A stretch of 64,000 nucleotides of DNA from the NCBI RefSeq assembly GCF_013407955.1, contig NZ_JACCBU010000001.1:6138001-6202000 (forward strand), in the 5' to 3' direction. Numbering within the stretch: position 1 is the stretch's first letter; each line of letters begins with the position of its first letter. This DNA comes from Microlunatus parietis. GTDB lineage: Bacteria > Actinomycetota > Actinomycetes > Propionibacteriales > Propionibacteriaceae. The notes under the pieces were generated by a model. It was given only the letters and a program-made list of their open reading frames with translations, searched no databases and was not told the DNA's origin. The position numbers were made by a program, and so were the translations under genes. Positions 1 to 7,838 of this stretch are shown here, piece by piece.

Positions 1-1
1 G

Positions 2-526
2 TTCGCCGGTCTTGATCAGATCGTCAGCCAGCGGGTCGGCAAGCGGCCGCTCGGCTTCAACAACGATCCGGAGACCCGCAAGCCCGAGTCGGAGGACCCG
101 TTCGAGGACGTCCGGCCCGAGGACCTGGTCAAGTTCGGCCTGATCCCCGAGTTCATCGGCCGACTGCCGATGATCTCCTCGGTCAGCCCGCTGGACCGGG
201 AAGCCCTGATTCGGATCCTGGTCGAGCCGAAGAACGCGCTGACCAAGCAGTTCAAGAAGCTGTTCGAGCTGGACGGCATCGAGCTCGAGTTCACCGACGA
301 GGCCATCGAGGCGATCGCCGACCTGGCGCTGCTCCGCGGCACCGGCGCCCGCGGGCTGCGCGCGATCCTCGAAGAGGTCCTGCTCAACGTCATGTACGAC
401 GTGCCGAGCCGGAGCGACATCGCCCAGGTGATCATCACCGCCGAAGTCGTCAACGACAACGTGCTGCCGACCCTGGTGCCGCGCAGCAAGATGCCGAAGC
501 GCGAACGCCGCGAGAAGTCCGCCTGA
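2..526 (+). CDS. clpX: ATP-dependent Clp protease ATP-binding subunit ClpX, C-terminal part
   Basis: The frame is open from the window edge to a TGA at 524-526 and gives the last ~174 residues of ClpX. Visible family landmarks are the FGLIPEFIGRLP segment (sensor 2 neighbourhood of the AAA+ module), the following LDREALIRIL and NALTKQFKKLFELDG helices, and the C-terminal small AAA+ subdomain with RGTGARGLRAILEEVL, which carries the sensor-2 arginine. ClpX unfolds tagged substrates and feeds them to ClpP in the cytoplasm. The tail after the AAA+ domain is short and basic (KMPKRERREKSA). The N-terminal zinc-binding and Walker segments lie outside the window. The next gene is separated by a repeat-containing intergenic stretch, so it is probably the end of its transcript. 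Confidence 0.96.
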   Translation, partial: FAGLDQIVSQRVGKRPLGFNNDPETRKPESEDPFEDVRPEDLVKFGLIPEFIGRLPMISSVSPLDREALIRILVEPKNALTKQFKKLFELDGIELEFTDEAIEAIADLALLRGTGARGLRAILEEVLLNVMYDVPSRSDIAQVIITAEVVNDNVLPTLVPRSKMPKRERREKSA

Positions 527-542
527 CCCTGACGCCTCCGTG

Positions 543-562
543 CCCTGAGCCTGTCGAAGGGC
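543..562. repeat. dispersed intergenic repeat, copy 1
   Basis: CCCTGAGCCTGTCGAAGGGC reads as an imperfect palindrome (CCCT...AGGG ends). Its core CCTGAGCCTGTCGA recurs in other intergenic stretches of this window. It resembles the CTTCGACAGGCTCAGG repeat that is abundant between genes in many actinobacterial genomes. It sits 17 bases after the clpX stop and could form a weak hairpin, but no T-run follows. Confidence 0.6.
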
Positions 563-604
563 TGGGAACATTCGTCCAAGACTGAAGGACGGGCCTCGTG
601 CATC

Positions 605-1414
605 GTGGTGTTCATGATCAAACACGGTATGCACGTGGTCCACGACGGTCGCAGGGAGGCGCCGCCGCTGCTGCTGGTCCACGGCTCCGGGGCGTCCGGC
701 GACTTCTGGAGCCCGTTGGTCCCTGCACTCGCCGAGCACCACCATGTCATCCGGGTCGACCTCCCCGGCTGCGGCCAGTCGCCGCCCGTGCCGTCCTTCC
801 GGGTGCCGGAACAGGCGAGCCGCGTCGCCACCCTGCTGGACGACCTCGGTCTGCGGCAGGTCGCCGTCGCCGGGCACTCCAGTGGCGGCTACCTGGCTAC
901 CGCGCTCGCCGAACAGCGCCCCGATCTGGTCGGATCGATCGCGCTGATCAGCACCGGGCCGAGCCCCGACGCGCTGCTGCCGCAGCCGTTGATCATCCGC
1001 GTCCTGCTGGCGCCGCCGCTCGGCCCGATCCTGTGGGCACGACGGTCGGATTCCCTGCTCCGCAAGGGAATCAGCGCGACGACCGCCCGTGCGGTGGAGA
1101 TCACGGACGAGCTGATCGCCGGGATCAGGCCGATCACGTACCGCACGATGCGGGCGGTGCTGCGCGAGAACACGGCCTACCTCGCCGAGCGGAGCGTGCC
1201 GGATCGGCTCGCCGGACTCGAGGTCCCCGTTCTGGTGATCTTCGGTGACGCCGACCCGCGCTGGGAACCAGCGTCGGCCCAGCAGTACGCCCTCGTGCCG
1301 AACACGCGGATCGAACTGCTGTCGGGCGTCGGCCACGTACCCATGATCGAGGCACCGGCGGAGACGAGCCGGCCGCTGCTCGACTTCGCGAAGCGGCACA
1401 AGTTCGCTCCCTGA
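605..1414 (+). CDS. alpha/beta hydrolase
   Basis: A 269-residue alpha/beta-hydrolase-fold enzyme of the esterase/peptidase/haloperoxidase-like type. The oxyanion-hole motif VHGSG is at residues 25-29, the nucleophile elbow is GHSSG at 90-94 (Ser92), the acid is probably Asp216 or Asp218 in FGDADPRW, and the base is His245 in GVGHVPMIE. A helical cap region of about residues 120-200 separates the core halves. Length fits single-domain members. No signal peptide is visible, so it is cytoplasmic. Start choice is uncertain: GTG codons at 605 and 608 and an ATG at 614 are in frame, and the nearest purine-rich site (AAGGAC) is rather far from 605. Substrate cannot be read from the sequence. It is followed by a repeat and an AraC-type regulator, but no functional link is evident. 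Confidence 0.88.
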   Translation: MVFMIKHGMHVVHDGRREAPPLLLVHGSGASGDFWSPLVPALAEHHHVIRVDLPGCGQSPPVPSFRVPEQASRVATLLDDLGLRQVAVAGHSSGGYLATALAEQRPDLVGSIALISTGPSPDALLPQPLIIRVLLAPPLGPILWARRSDSLLRKGISATTARAVEITDELIAGIRPITYRTMRAVLRENTAYLAERSVPDRLAGLEVPVLVIFGDADPRWEPASAQQYALVPNTRIELLSGVGHVPMIEAPAETSRPLLDFAKRHKFAP

Positions 1415-1463
1415 GCCTGTCGGGCAAGAGCCGGTCAGGTAGGGCACTTCGACAAGGTCAGTG
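1409..1463. repeat. dispersed intergenic repeat, copies 2 and 3 (degenerate)
   Basis: CCCTGAGCCTGTCGGG at 1409-1424 overlaps the hydrolase stop codon, and CTTCGACAAGGTCAGTG at about 1448-1464 is a reverse-oriented, partly diverged copy. Together with the copies at 543-562 and 9699-9716 they form a family of short intergenic repeats. Here the two oppositely oriented copies could pair into a hairpin between the hydrolase gene and the next gene. Confidence 0.5.
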
Positions 1464-1489
1464 CGCGTTGCACACCTAGGCTGGGAGAC

Positions 1490-2314
1490 GTGCTGCAGCA
1501 AGGGATCTTCGACTGGTCACGGGTGGACGTAGCTGTCCCGCGCCGGTCGGCTCGGCTTCCGGGGGTCAGCATGGCCGGGTTTCGCCAGCACCTGCCGGCA
1601 CCCGCGGAGATCGCGATGGTGGCGCATCCGTCCGTCACCGTCATTGTCGATCTCAGTGAGCGAGGCATCGTCTACGACACGAGCGGACGGCGGGAACGCG
1701 GCAGCATCGTCGCCGGACTAATTCCCGGCGAGGTTCGCGGCGGCGGCGAGGGGTTCGGCGAGTGTCTCCAGCTCCGGCTGACCCCGGTCGTCTCCGCCAC
1801 GGTGCTGGGCGCTGCGGCCGAGCTCTCCGGGACGATGGTGTCCCTCTCCGACGTTTGGGGCCGGGACGCCGGGCGATTCGAGGACCGGCTTCGCTCCGCG
1901 GGGTCTTGGGATGACCGGTTCGCGATCGCCGCCGAGGTCCTGCGCCGCCGACTGGACGCCCGCCGGGCGGTGAGCCCCGAGGTCGCCCACGTGTGGCGGC
2001 GTACGCTCGCCGGCCGGGGCCAGGCGCGGGTCGACGATCTGGCCGGCGAGGTCGGCTGGAGCCGCAAACGGCTGTGGTCCCGCAGCCGGTCCCAGCTCGG
2101 CATCACGCCGAAGCGCGCCGCCCAACTGGTGCGGTTCGACCACGCCGCTCACCGGCTCGCGGCGGGGCACGCTGCCGCCGCGGTCGCTGCCGAGTGCGGC
2201 TACGTCGATCAGTCCCACCTCAACCGCGAGGTCAGGACGTTTACCGGGCTCACGCCGACGGCCTTGGCCGCCGCGCCGTGGCTCGCGATCGACGACGTCG
2301 CGTGGCCCGCCTGA
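1490..2314 (+). CDS. AraC-family transcriptional regulator
   Basis: A 274-residue protein with a C-terminal AraC-type double helix-turn-helix at about residues 170-260. The first HTH is in VDDLAGEVGWSRKRLWSRSR, and the second is in AAAVAAECGYVDQSHLNREV, followed by the conserved FTGLTPTAL ending. The N-terminal ~150 residues match the small-molecule-sensing or dimerisation half of AraC regulators that act on short-range targets, but have no recognisable ligand signature. The GTG start at 1490 has GGGAG only two bases away, so an internal start is possible. It is encoded just upstream of, and in the same direction as, a sugar-type ABC operon. A regulatory role there is plausible by position, although the operator at 2356-2392 looks more like a LacI/ROK/GntR-type palindrome than an AraC direct-repeat site. 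Confidence 0.9.
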   Translation: MLQQGIFDWSRVDVAVPRRSARLPGVSMAGFRQHLPAPAEIAMVAHPSVTVIVDLSERGIVYDTSGRRERGSIVAGLIPGEVRGGGEGFGECLQLRLTPVVSATVLGAAAELSGTMVSLSDVWGRDAGRFEDRLRSAGSWDDRFAIAAEVLRRRLDARRAVSPEVAHVWRRTLAGRGQARVDDLAGEVGWSRKRLWSRSRSQLGITPKRAAQLVRFDHAAHRLAAGHAAAAVAAECGYVDQSHLNREVRTFTGLTPTALAAAPWLAIDDVAWPA

Positions 2315-2355
2315 CCCCGGCCGCGAGCCCGAGATAACGATCCGGACGCCGCCCT

Positions 2356-2392
2356 TGGCAACGAGTGGCAAACCCTTGCCATGTGCTTGCCA
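2356..2392. promoter_or_regulatory. four-half-site operator upstream of ABC operon
   Basis: TGGCAA occurs at 2356-2361 and 2366-2371 and its reverse complement TTGCCA at 2376-2381 and 2387-2392. The inner pair makes a 16-base palindrome, TGGCAAACCCTTGCCA, and the outer pair brackets it. Half-site spacings of 10 and 11 bases put all four on about one helix face. It lies ~115 bases before the first permease gene, with a TATGAG hexamer just downstream (2403-2408) that could be a -10 element. It is most simply a repressor or activator site for the ABC operon. Confidence 0.6.
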
Positions 2393-2506
2393 TCCCGGTT
2401 GCTATGAGTCACAGTAGCCTGCGTGACCGGGCACGGTCAGCAGGACAACAACAGACACCGGAGTCGGCCGCCCGGCCGCCAATGACGAAGAGGGACTTCC
2501 CAATCA

Positions 2507-3523
2507 ATGGCAAGGTCATCTAGTCTCGCTGAGATGGGCAAGCGTTTACCAAGGACGGTGAACGGCGGGGGCGGCACGGCAACAGTCGTGTCGGCGCCAG
2601 CCGGTGGCCGCAAGATGGGACCGATCAAGAAGCTTGGTCGGGACAAGCTGTTGGTCGCGCTCGGGCTTCCGGGGGCGATCGCGCTGATCCTGTTCCAGTA
2701 CGTGCCGCTGTTGGGCAACGTGATCGCGTTCCAGGATTACCAGCCGTACCTGGAGATCAACGAGGCACCGTTCGTCGGGCTGCAGAACTTCTCGTTCCTC
2801 TGGGATGGCAACACCGCCTTCCTCAATGCGCTGGTCAACACGCTGACGCTGACGGTGATCCAGACCGTGCTGGTGTTCCCGGTCCCGCTGGTGCTGGCGC
2901 TGTTGCTGAACAGCCTGGCGGGGGAGCGGCTGAAGCGGCTGCTGCAGTCGATCCTCTACCTGCCGCACTTCCTGTCCTGGGTGATCGTGGTCGCGTTGTT
3001 CCAGCAGATGCTCGGCAACGCCGGCATGTTGAACACGTTCCTGGTCCAGAACGACATGCCGCTGATCCAGATCATCGGCGTCCCGGAGCTGTTCAAGGCG
3101 CTGATCACCGCGCAGGTGATCTGGAAGGACGCGGGCTGGGGCACGATCATCTTCCTGGCCGCGATCTCCCAGATCGATCAGGAGCAGTACGAGGCCGCCG
3201 CCGTCGACGGGGCCAACGCCTGGCAGCGGCTGATCCACATCACGCTGCCGGCGCTGAAGGGCCTGTTCATCCTGCTGTTGATCTTGCGCCTCGGCAACAG
3301 CCTCTCGGTCGGCTTCGAGCAGATCATCCTGCAACAGGGGCCGGTCGGACTGGAGGCCAGTGAGGTGCTCGACACCTGGGTCTACAACAACGGCATCATC
3401 GGCGGCAACTGGGGCATGTCCACCGCCGCCGGCCTGGTCAAGAGCATCGTCGGTATCGGACTGGTGATCGGAGCCAACAAGTTGGCCCATCTCTTCGGCG
3501 AGCGAGGGGTGTACTCGAAATGA
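2507..3523 (+). CDS. carbohydrate ABC transporter permease, LplB/UgpA type
   Basis: A 338-residue inner-membrane permease of the sugar ABC importer class. It has a ~45-residue basic cytoplasmic N-terminus and six hydrophobic segments (about residues 52-72, 118-140, 150-172, 200-220, 250-275, 310-330). The EAA-loop motif is EAAAVDGANAWQRLIHITLPAL at about 227-248, which docks to the shared ATPase. LFQYVPLLGNVIAFQDY near the N-terminus is typical of LplB proteins of polysaccharide or oligosaccharide uptake systems. The chosen ATG has AAGAGGGA at 2488-2495. ATGs at 2534 and 2614 are alternatives, and a LacI-operator-like stretch (GGCAAGCGTTTACC, ~2535) lies inside the first codons. It overlaps the next permease by four bases (ATGA). 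No ATPase gene is present in the operon, so a housekeeping MsmX/MsiK-like ATPase is presumably shared. Confidence 0.92.
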   Translation: MARSSSLAEMGKRLPRTVNGGGGTATVVSAPAGGRKMGPIKKLGRDKLLVALGLPGAIALILFQYVPLLGNVIAFQDYQPYLEINEAPFVGLQNFSFLWDGNTAFLNALVNTLTLTVIQTVLVFPVPLVLALLLNSLAGERLKRLLQSILYLPHFLSWVIVVALFQQMLGNAGMLNTFLVQNDMPLIQIIGVPELFKALITAQVIWKDAGWGTIIFLAAISQIDQEQYEAAAVDGANAWQRLIHITLPALKGLFILLLILRLGNSLSVGFEQIILQQGPVGLEASEVLDTWVYNNGIIGGNWGMSTAAGLVKSIVGIGLVIGANKLAHLFGERGVYSK

Positions 3524-4476
3524 CCACACTCGAACGGCAGTCGACCATCGGGGCCTCCGACGCCCCGCTGCGGTCGGTCAAGGGCAGCAAGCGGCCGGTC
3601 TGGATGGAGAAGCCGAACCCGCTGGTCCAGTTCGTCAAGTTCGTCGCGCTGTCCATCTCGGTGCTGTTGGTGGTCGTCCCGTTCTGGTCGGTGATCGCGA
3701 CCTCGCTGGCCGACCAGAAGACGATCAACGACAGCGGCGGCGGAATGATCTTGTGGCCGAGTGGTGCCTCGTTCGCCGCATACAGCGCGATCCTGTCCGG
3801 CGGCGTGGTGACCCGGGCCGTGATCATCTCGGTCGCGATCACGGTGGTCGGGACGTTGCTGTCGCTGGCCACGACCGCCGGGCTGGCGTACTGGCTGTCC
3901 CGACCGGGTTCGTTCGGTTCCAAGCCGACCGTGTTGATCGTGCTCGGCGCGGTGCTGTTCAGCCCCGGCCTGATCCCGAGCTACCTGCTGGTGAAGCAGT
4001 TCAATCTGCTGGACTCCTGGTGGTCGCTGATCCTGCCGGTGCTGGTGAACGCCTTCAACGTGATCGTGATGCGGGCGTTCTTCCAGGAACTGCCGCAGGA
4101 ACTGTTCGAGTCGGCCGCGATCGACGGCGCGTCCAGTCTCACCGTGCTGGTCCGAATCGTGCTGCCGCTGTCCAAGGCGGTGCTGGCGGTGATCGGCCTG
4201 TTCTACGCCGTCGCGTACTGGAACGCGTTCTTCAACGCCCTGCTCTACATCCAGAGCACCGACAAGTGGCCGATGGCTCTGGTGCTCCGGACCTTCGTGG
4301 TCAACCAGACCACGATCGGCGGTGATCAAGTCGGTGGCATGGCTGAGGTGCTGCCGCCGCAGTTGCCACTCCAGATGGCGATCCTGGTGGTCGCGCTGGT
4401 CCCGATCTTGATCCTTTATCCATTCCTGCAGCGCCACTTCGCGAAGGGCGTCATGATCGGCGCCGTCAAGGGCTGA
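3520..4476 (+). CDS. carbohydrate ABC transporter permease, LplC/UgpE type
   Basis: The partner permease, 318 residues, with six membrane segments and the EAA motif ESAAIDGASSLTVLVRIVLPL at about residues 197-217. The ending PFLQRHFAKGVMIGAVKG is the characteristic C-terminus of LplC/MalG-type sugar permeases. An ATGA overlap with the upstream permease implies translational coupling and stoichiometric synthesis. The N-terminus carries ~45 cytoplasmic residues. Together with the two binding lipoproteins downstream it would form an importer for a poly- or oligosaccharide fragment. The substrate is not identifiable from the permeases. Confidence 0.92.
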   Translation: MTTLERQSTIGASDAPLRSVKGSKRPVWMEKPNPLVQFVKFVALSISVLLVVVPFWSVIATSLADQKTINDSGGGMILWPSGASFAAYSAILSGGVVTRAVIISVAITVVGTLLSLATTAGLAYWLSRPGSFGSKPTVLIVLGAVLFSPGLIPSYLLVKQFNLLDSWWSLILPVLVNAFNVIVMRAFFQELPQELFESAAIDGASSLTVLVRIVLPLSKAVLAVIGLFYAVAYWNAFFNALLYIQSTDKWPMALVLRTFVVNQTTIGGDQVGGMAEVLPPQLPLQMAILVVALVPILILYPFLQRHFAKGVMIGAVKG

Positions 4477-4502
4477 CTTCAGAGTTGAGGGAGAAACACA
4501 CT

Positions 4503-6152
4503 ATGTCCGCATTCACGTTCCAGCGCCGGTCGTTGCTCGCCGGAGCCGGTGGGGCCGCTCTGCTGGCCGGAACCGGCGCCCTGTCCGGCTGCAGCACCGG
4601 CGCAGGCCCCGACACCAACACGGCCGCCAAGAACACGGCGGTCACGTTGCCGACCTACGTCCAGTTCACCGGCATCAAGCCGGACCTGCCCGGCAGCGAC
4701 AAGGGTGTCGACCCGGCGTTCCGGAACTTCCCGAAGGACCGCCCGAAGGTGGTCCCGGAGAAGCCGGGTAACGGGGAGACCCTGACCGGGATGGGCAACA
4801 TCTACTACGCGGTGCCGCCTGGCCCGGACCGGAACTCGTACTGGGCCGGCCTGAACGAGCGCCTCGGGATCGACCTCGACCTGCAGATGGTCGGCAACGC
4901 CGACTACACGCAGAAGTTCGCCACCACGATCGCCGGCAACGACCTGCCGGACATGCTGCAGATGCAGGTCGTGGCAAACTTCCCCGCCCTGCTGGAGAAG
5001 CGGTTCACCCGGCTGGACGAGTTCCTGTCCGGCGACGCGATCAAGGAATATCCCAACCTCGCCAACATCCCGACCCGGCACTGGAAGCCGGCCGTCTACA
5101 ACGGCGGCATCTACGGCATCCCGATCCCGCGCGGCGCGGTCGGTGCGTACAGCTTCATCCGGGAGGACCTGTTCGACGCAGCCGGGCTGTCGCCGGAGCC
5201 GAAGAGCTTCGCCGAGCTGACCGAGACGGCGAAGGCGCTGACCGACCCCAAGAAGCGGCGCTGGGCGTTCGGCATGTGGGGCCAGGTCCGCAACTACCTG
5301 ACGATGATGAACGGTGCGCCGACCGGCTGGCGTGAGGAGGGCGGCAAGCTCACCCACCAGTACGAGACCGAGGAATACAAGCAGGCGATCACTGACCTGA
5401 CCGAACTCTGGAAGGCCGGCGTGCTGCACCCCGACGCCTTCTCCGACCAGCTGCCGTTCAAGAACCTCTTCAACGCCGGCACGGTCGCGATCAACGCGAC
5501 CGACGGTTACCCCGGCTGGACCCAGTACATCCTGGACAACGCCTCGAACCCGAACTTCAAGCTCGGCCTGATGCCGGTGTACCAGCGCGAGGGCGGTGAG
5601 CTGGCGGCCTGGCACCAGGGCAGCGGCTACTACTCGATCACGGCGCTGAAGAAGCAGGACAGCCCGGACAAGATCAAGTTGATCTTGCGGGTGCTGAACT
5701 GGCTGGCCGCGCCGTTCGGAACCGAGGAATACCTCTACCGGCTGTACGGCGAGGAGGGCGTCGACCACACGGTCAACGCTGACGGCGACCCGGTGCTGAC
5801 CAAGACCGGCACCGCCAACACCGTGATCCCGATCCGCTACATGGCTGACTCGCCGTACACGATCTACCAGCCCGGCCGGCCGGAGGACGCCGACACCCAG
5901 CACGCGTACCAGACCAAGGTGCTGGAGAAGTCGATCACCAACCCGACGGTGGGTCTGTTCTCCAACACGCACGCCACCAAGAACGCCACGATCGACAAGA
6001 CGTTCAACGACGGTGTGCAGCAGATCATCCAGGGCCGCGATCCCTTCAGCAAGCTTGACGAGTTGATCAAGGCGTGGCGCACTGGCGGCGGCGACGGCAT
6101 GCGCGCCGAGTACGAGGAGCAGTTGCAGCAGGCCGGCGGACAGCCGGGCTGA
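4503..6152 (+). CDS. extracellular sugar-binding lipoprotein (first of two paralogues)
   Basis: A 549-residue substrate-binding protein of the LplA / bacterial extracellular solute-binding family 1 type. The N-terminus FQRRSLLAG looks like a twin-arginine signal and is followed by a lipobox ending ALSGC, so it is probably exported folded and lipid-anchored. The ATG at 4503 is preferred because GAGGGAGA lies just upstream; a TTG at 4485 is in frame but has no site. Residues ~90-400 show the alternating Rossmann-like binding-protein fold, with recognisable blocks such as NDLPDMLQMQVVANFPALL and YGIPIPRGAVG. The protein is longer than typical maltose-binding proteins but normal for LplA. It is strongly similar over its whole length to the next gene product, for example KLILRVLNWLAAPFGTEE in both, indicating a tandem duplication. 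Confidence 0.9.
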   Translation: MSAFTFQRRSLLAGAGGAALLAGTGALSGCSTGAGPDTNTAAKNTAVTLPTYVQFTGIKPDLPGSDKGVDPAFRNFPKDRPKVVPEKPGNGETLTGMGNIYYAVPPGPDRNSYWAGLNERLGIDLDLQMVGNADYTQKFATTIAGNDLPDMLQMQVVANFPALLEKRFTRLDEFLSGDAIKEYPNLANIPTRHWKPAVYNGGIYGIPIPRGAVGAYSFIREDLFDAAGLSPEPKSFAELTETAKALTDPKKRRWAFGMWGQVRNYLTMMNGAPTGWREEGGKLTHQYETEEYKQAITDLTELWKAGVLHPDAFSDQLPFKNLFNAGTVAINATDGYPGWTQYILDNASNPNFKLGLMPVYQREGGELAAWHQGSGYYSITALKKQDSPDKIKLILRVLNWLAAPFGTEEYLYRLYGEEGVDHTVNADGDPVLTKTGTANTVIPIRYMADSPYTIYQPGRPEDADTQHAYQTKVLEKSITNPTVGLFSNTHATKNATIDKTFNDGVQQIIQGRDPFSKLDELIKAWRTGGGDGMRAEYEEQLQQAGGQPG

Positions 6153-6180
6153 CCCGGATTCAGTGGACCAGGGAGGATCC

Positions 6181-7812
6181 ATGATCAACAACTCGTTCGG
6201 ACGCCGGACGTTGTTGGCCGGGGCCGGAGCGACCGCCCTGATCGGCACCGCTGCGGGATGCGCGACCAGGTCGGGCAGCAGCTCGAACACGGCCGAGAAG
6301 AACACCGGCGTGCAGTTGCCGACCTACATCGAGTACCAGGGAGTCAAGCCGGACCTGCCCGGAAACGTGAACGGAACGCTGCCCGGCTTCCACCGGTTCC
6401 CGGCCGAGCGGGCGAAGTCCGTGGAGGAGAAGCCGGGTAACGGCGAGACTCTGTCCGGTCTCGGGCACATCTACACCGCGGTACCGCCCGGGCTGGATCA
6501 GAACTCGTACTGGCAAGGCTTGAACGAGCGGCTCGGGATCAATCTCGAGGTCCAGATGGTCGGCAACGCCGACTGGGAGCAGAAGTTCGCCACGGTGATC
6601 GCCGGTAACGATCTTCCCGACATCCTGCAGCTTCGGGTCGTGGCCAACTTCCCGTCGCTGCTGGAGAAGCGGTTCACCCGGCTGGACGAGTTCCTGGCCG
6701 GCGATGCGATCAAGGAATACCCGAACCTGGCCAACGTGGCGACGCGGCACTGGAAGTCGACGATCTACAACGGTGCCATCTACGGGATTCCGATCCCGCG
6801 CGGTGCTGTCGGCCAGTACCACTTCATCCGGGCCGACCTGTTCGACGCGGCCGGCGTCTCCACCGAGCCGAAGGGCTTCGACGAGCTGCTCGAGACGGCG
6901 AAGGCCCTGACCGACCCGAAGAAGCGACGCTGGGCATTCGGCCTGATCGGTTCCACCCGGACGTTGCTGGCTCGGATGAACGGTGAGCCGAACTCGTGGC
7001 GGGAAGAGGGCGGCAAGCTCACCCACTCGTACGAGACCGAGGAGTTCCGGCAGTCGCTGGCGGATCTGATCACGCTCTGGAAGGCGGGCGTCGTTCATCC
7101 GGACTCGGTGAGCACGACCTTCCCGTTCAAGCAGATGTTCAACGGCGGGACCGTGGCGATCAACCCCGCGGACGGGTATCTGGGCTGGGCCGGCTACATC
7201 GCCGAGAGCACGGGCAACTACAAGCTCGGTTTGCTCAAGGCCTATAAGCGCGACGGGTCGGAGCCGGCCCGGGTGACCTACGGCGGGCCGAACTATTCGA
7301 TCACCGGCCTGAAGAAGCAGGACAGCCCGGACAAGATCAAGTTGATCTTGCGGGTCCTGAACTGGCTGGCCGCGCCGTTCGGCACCGAGGAGTTCACGTA
7401 CCGCAAGTTCGGCGAGGAGGGCGTCGACCACACCGTCGGGCCCCACGGGGATCTGGTCAAGACCAAGACCGGCACGGCAAACATCGCGCTGCCGATCGGC
7501 TACTTCTCCGACAGCCAGAACCCGCTCTACGAGCCGGGCCGGCCGGAGGACGTCGACCTGCAGCACAAGTACCAGTCGGAGGTCATGCCGACCGCGATCA
7601 CCAACCCGACCGAGGGCCTGTTCTCCAACGCCAGCGCGACGAAGAACACGCCGGCCGACAAGAAGTTCCTGGACGACCTGTGGCAGATCGTCCAGGGCCG
7701 GAAGCCGGAGTCCGAGGTGGAGAACTTGATCAAGACCTGGCGCAGCGAGGTCGGCGACGAGATGCGCAAGGAATACGAAGAACAACTCCAGCAGAACGGT
7801 GGCCAGCGCTGA
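6181..7812 (+). CDS. extracellular sugar-binding lipoprotein (second paralogue)
   Basis: A 543-residue paralogue of the preceding binding protein. It has its own export signal (FGRRTLLAG twin-arginine-like stretch, then GTAAGC lipobox) and an excellent ribosome-binding site (GGGAGGATCC before ATG 6181). The two proteins align without large gaps. They share the motifs YGIPIPRGAVG, TDPKKRRWAFG, KLILRVLNWLAAPFGTEE and EGVDHTV. They differ mainly in the N-terminal 60 residues after the lipid anchor and in scattered surface positions. One permease pair serving two binding proteins suggests two related ligands, or forms of one glycan, delivered to the same channel. The alternative is a recent duplication under dosage selection. 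Confidence 0.9.
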   Translation: MINNSFGRRTLLAGAGATALIGTAAGCATRSGSSSNTAEKNTGVQLPTYIEYQGVKPDLPGNVNGTLPGFHRFPAERAKSVEEKPGNGETLSGLGHIYTAVPPGLDQNSYWQGLNERLGINLEVQMVGNADWEQKFATVIAGNDLPDILQLRVVANFPSLLEKRFTRLDEFLAGDAIKEYPNLANVATRHWKSTIYNGAIYGIPIPRGAVGQYHFIRADLFDAAGVSTEPKGFDELLETAKALTDPKKRRWAFGLIGSTRTLLARMNGEPNSWREEGGKLTHSYETEEFRQSLADLITLWKAGVVHPDSVSTTFPFKQMFNGGTVAINPADGYLGWAGYIAESTGNYKLGLLKAYKRDGSEPARVTYGGPNYSITGLKKQDSPDKIKLILRVLNWLAAPFGTEEFTYRKFGEEGVDHTVGPHGDLVKTKTGTANIALPIGYFSDSQNPLYEPGRPEDVDLQHKYQSEVMPTAITNPTEGLFSNASATKNTPADKKFLDDLWQIVQGRKPESEVENLIKTWRSEVGDEMRKEYEEQLQQNGGQR

Positions 7813-7838
7813 CTTCCCCATCGCTCACCCAGGACGTG

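Noticed and set aside
4479..6305. Long open frames on the minus strand opposite the ABC and binding-protein genes (also 6160-7821, 7527-9815, 43.0 kb, 57.2-58.6 kb, 59.0-60.8 kb)
   Set aside because: They are Arg/Gly/Val/Asp-rich shadows of GC-rich codon usage, lack family motifs, and lie exactly opposite well-supported genes.
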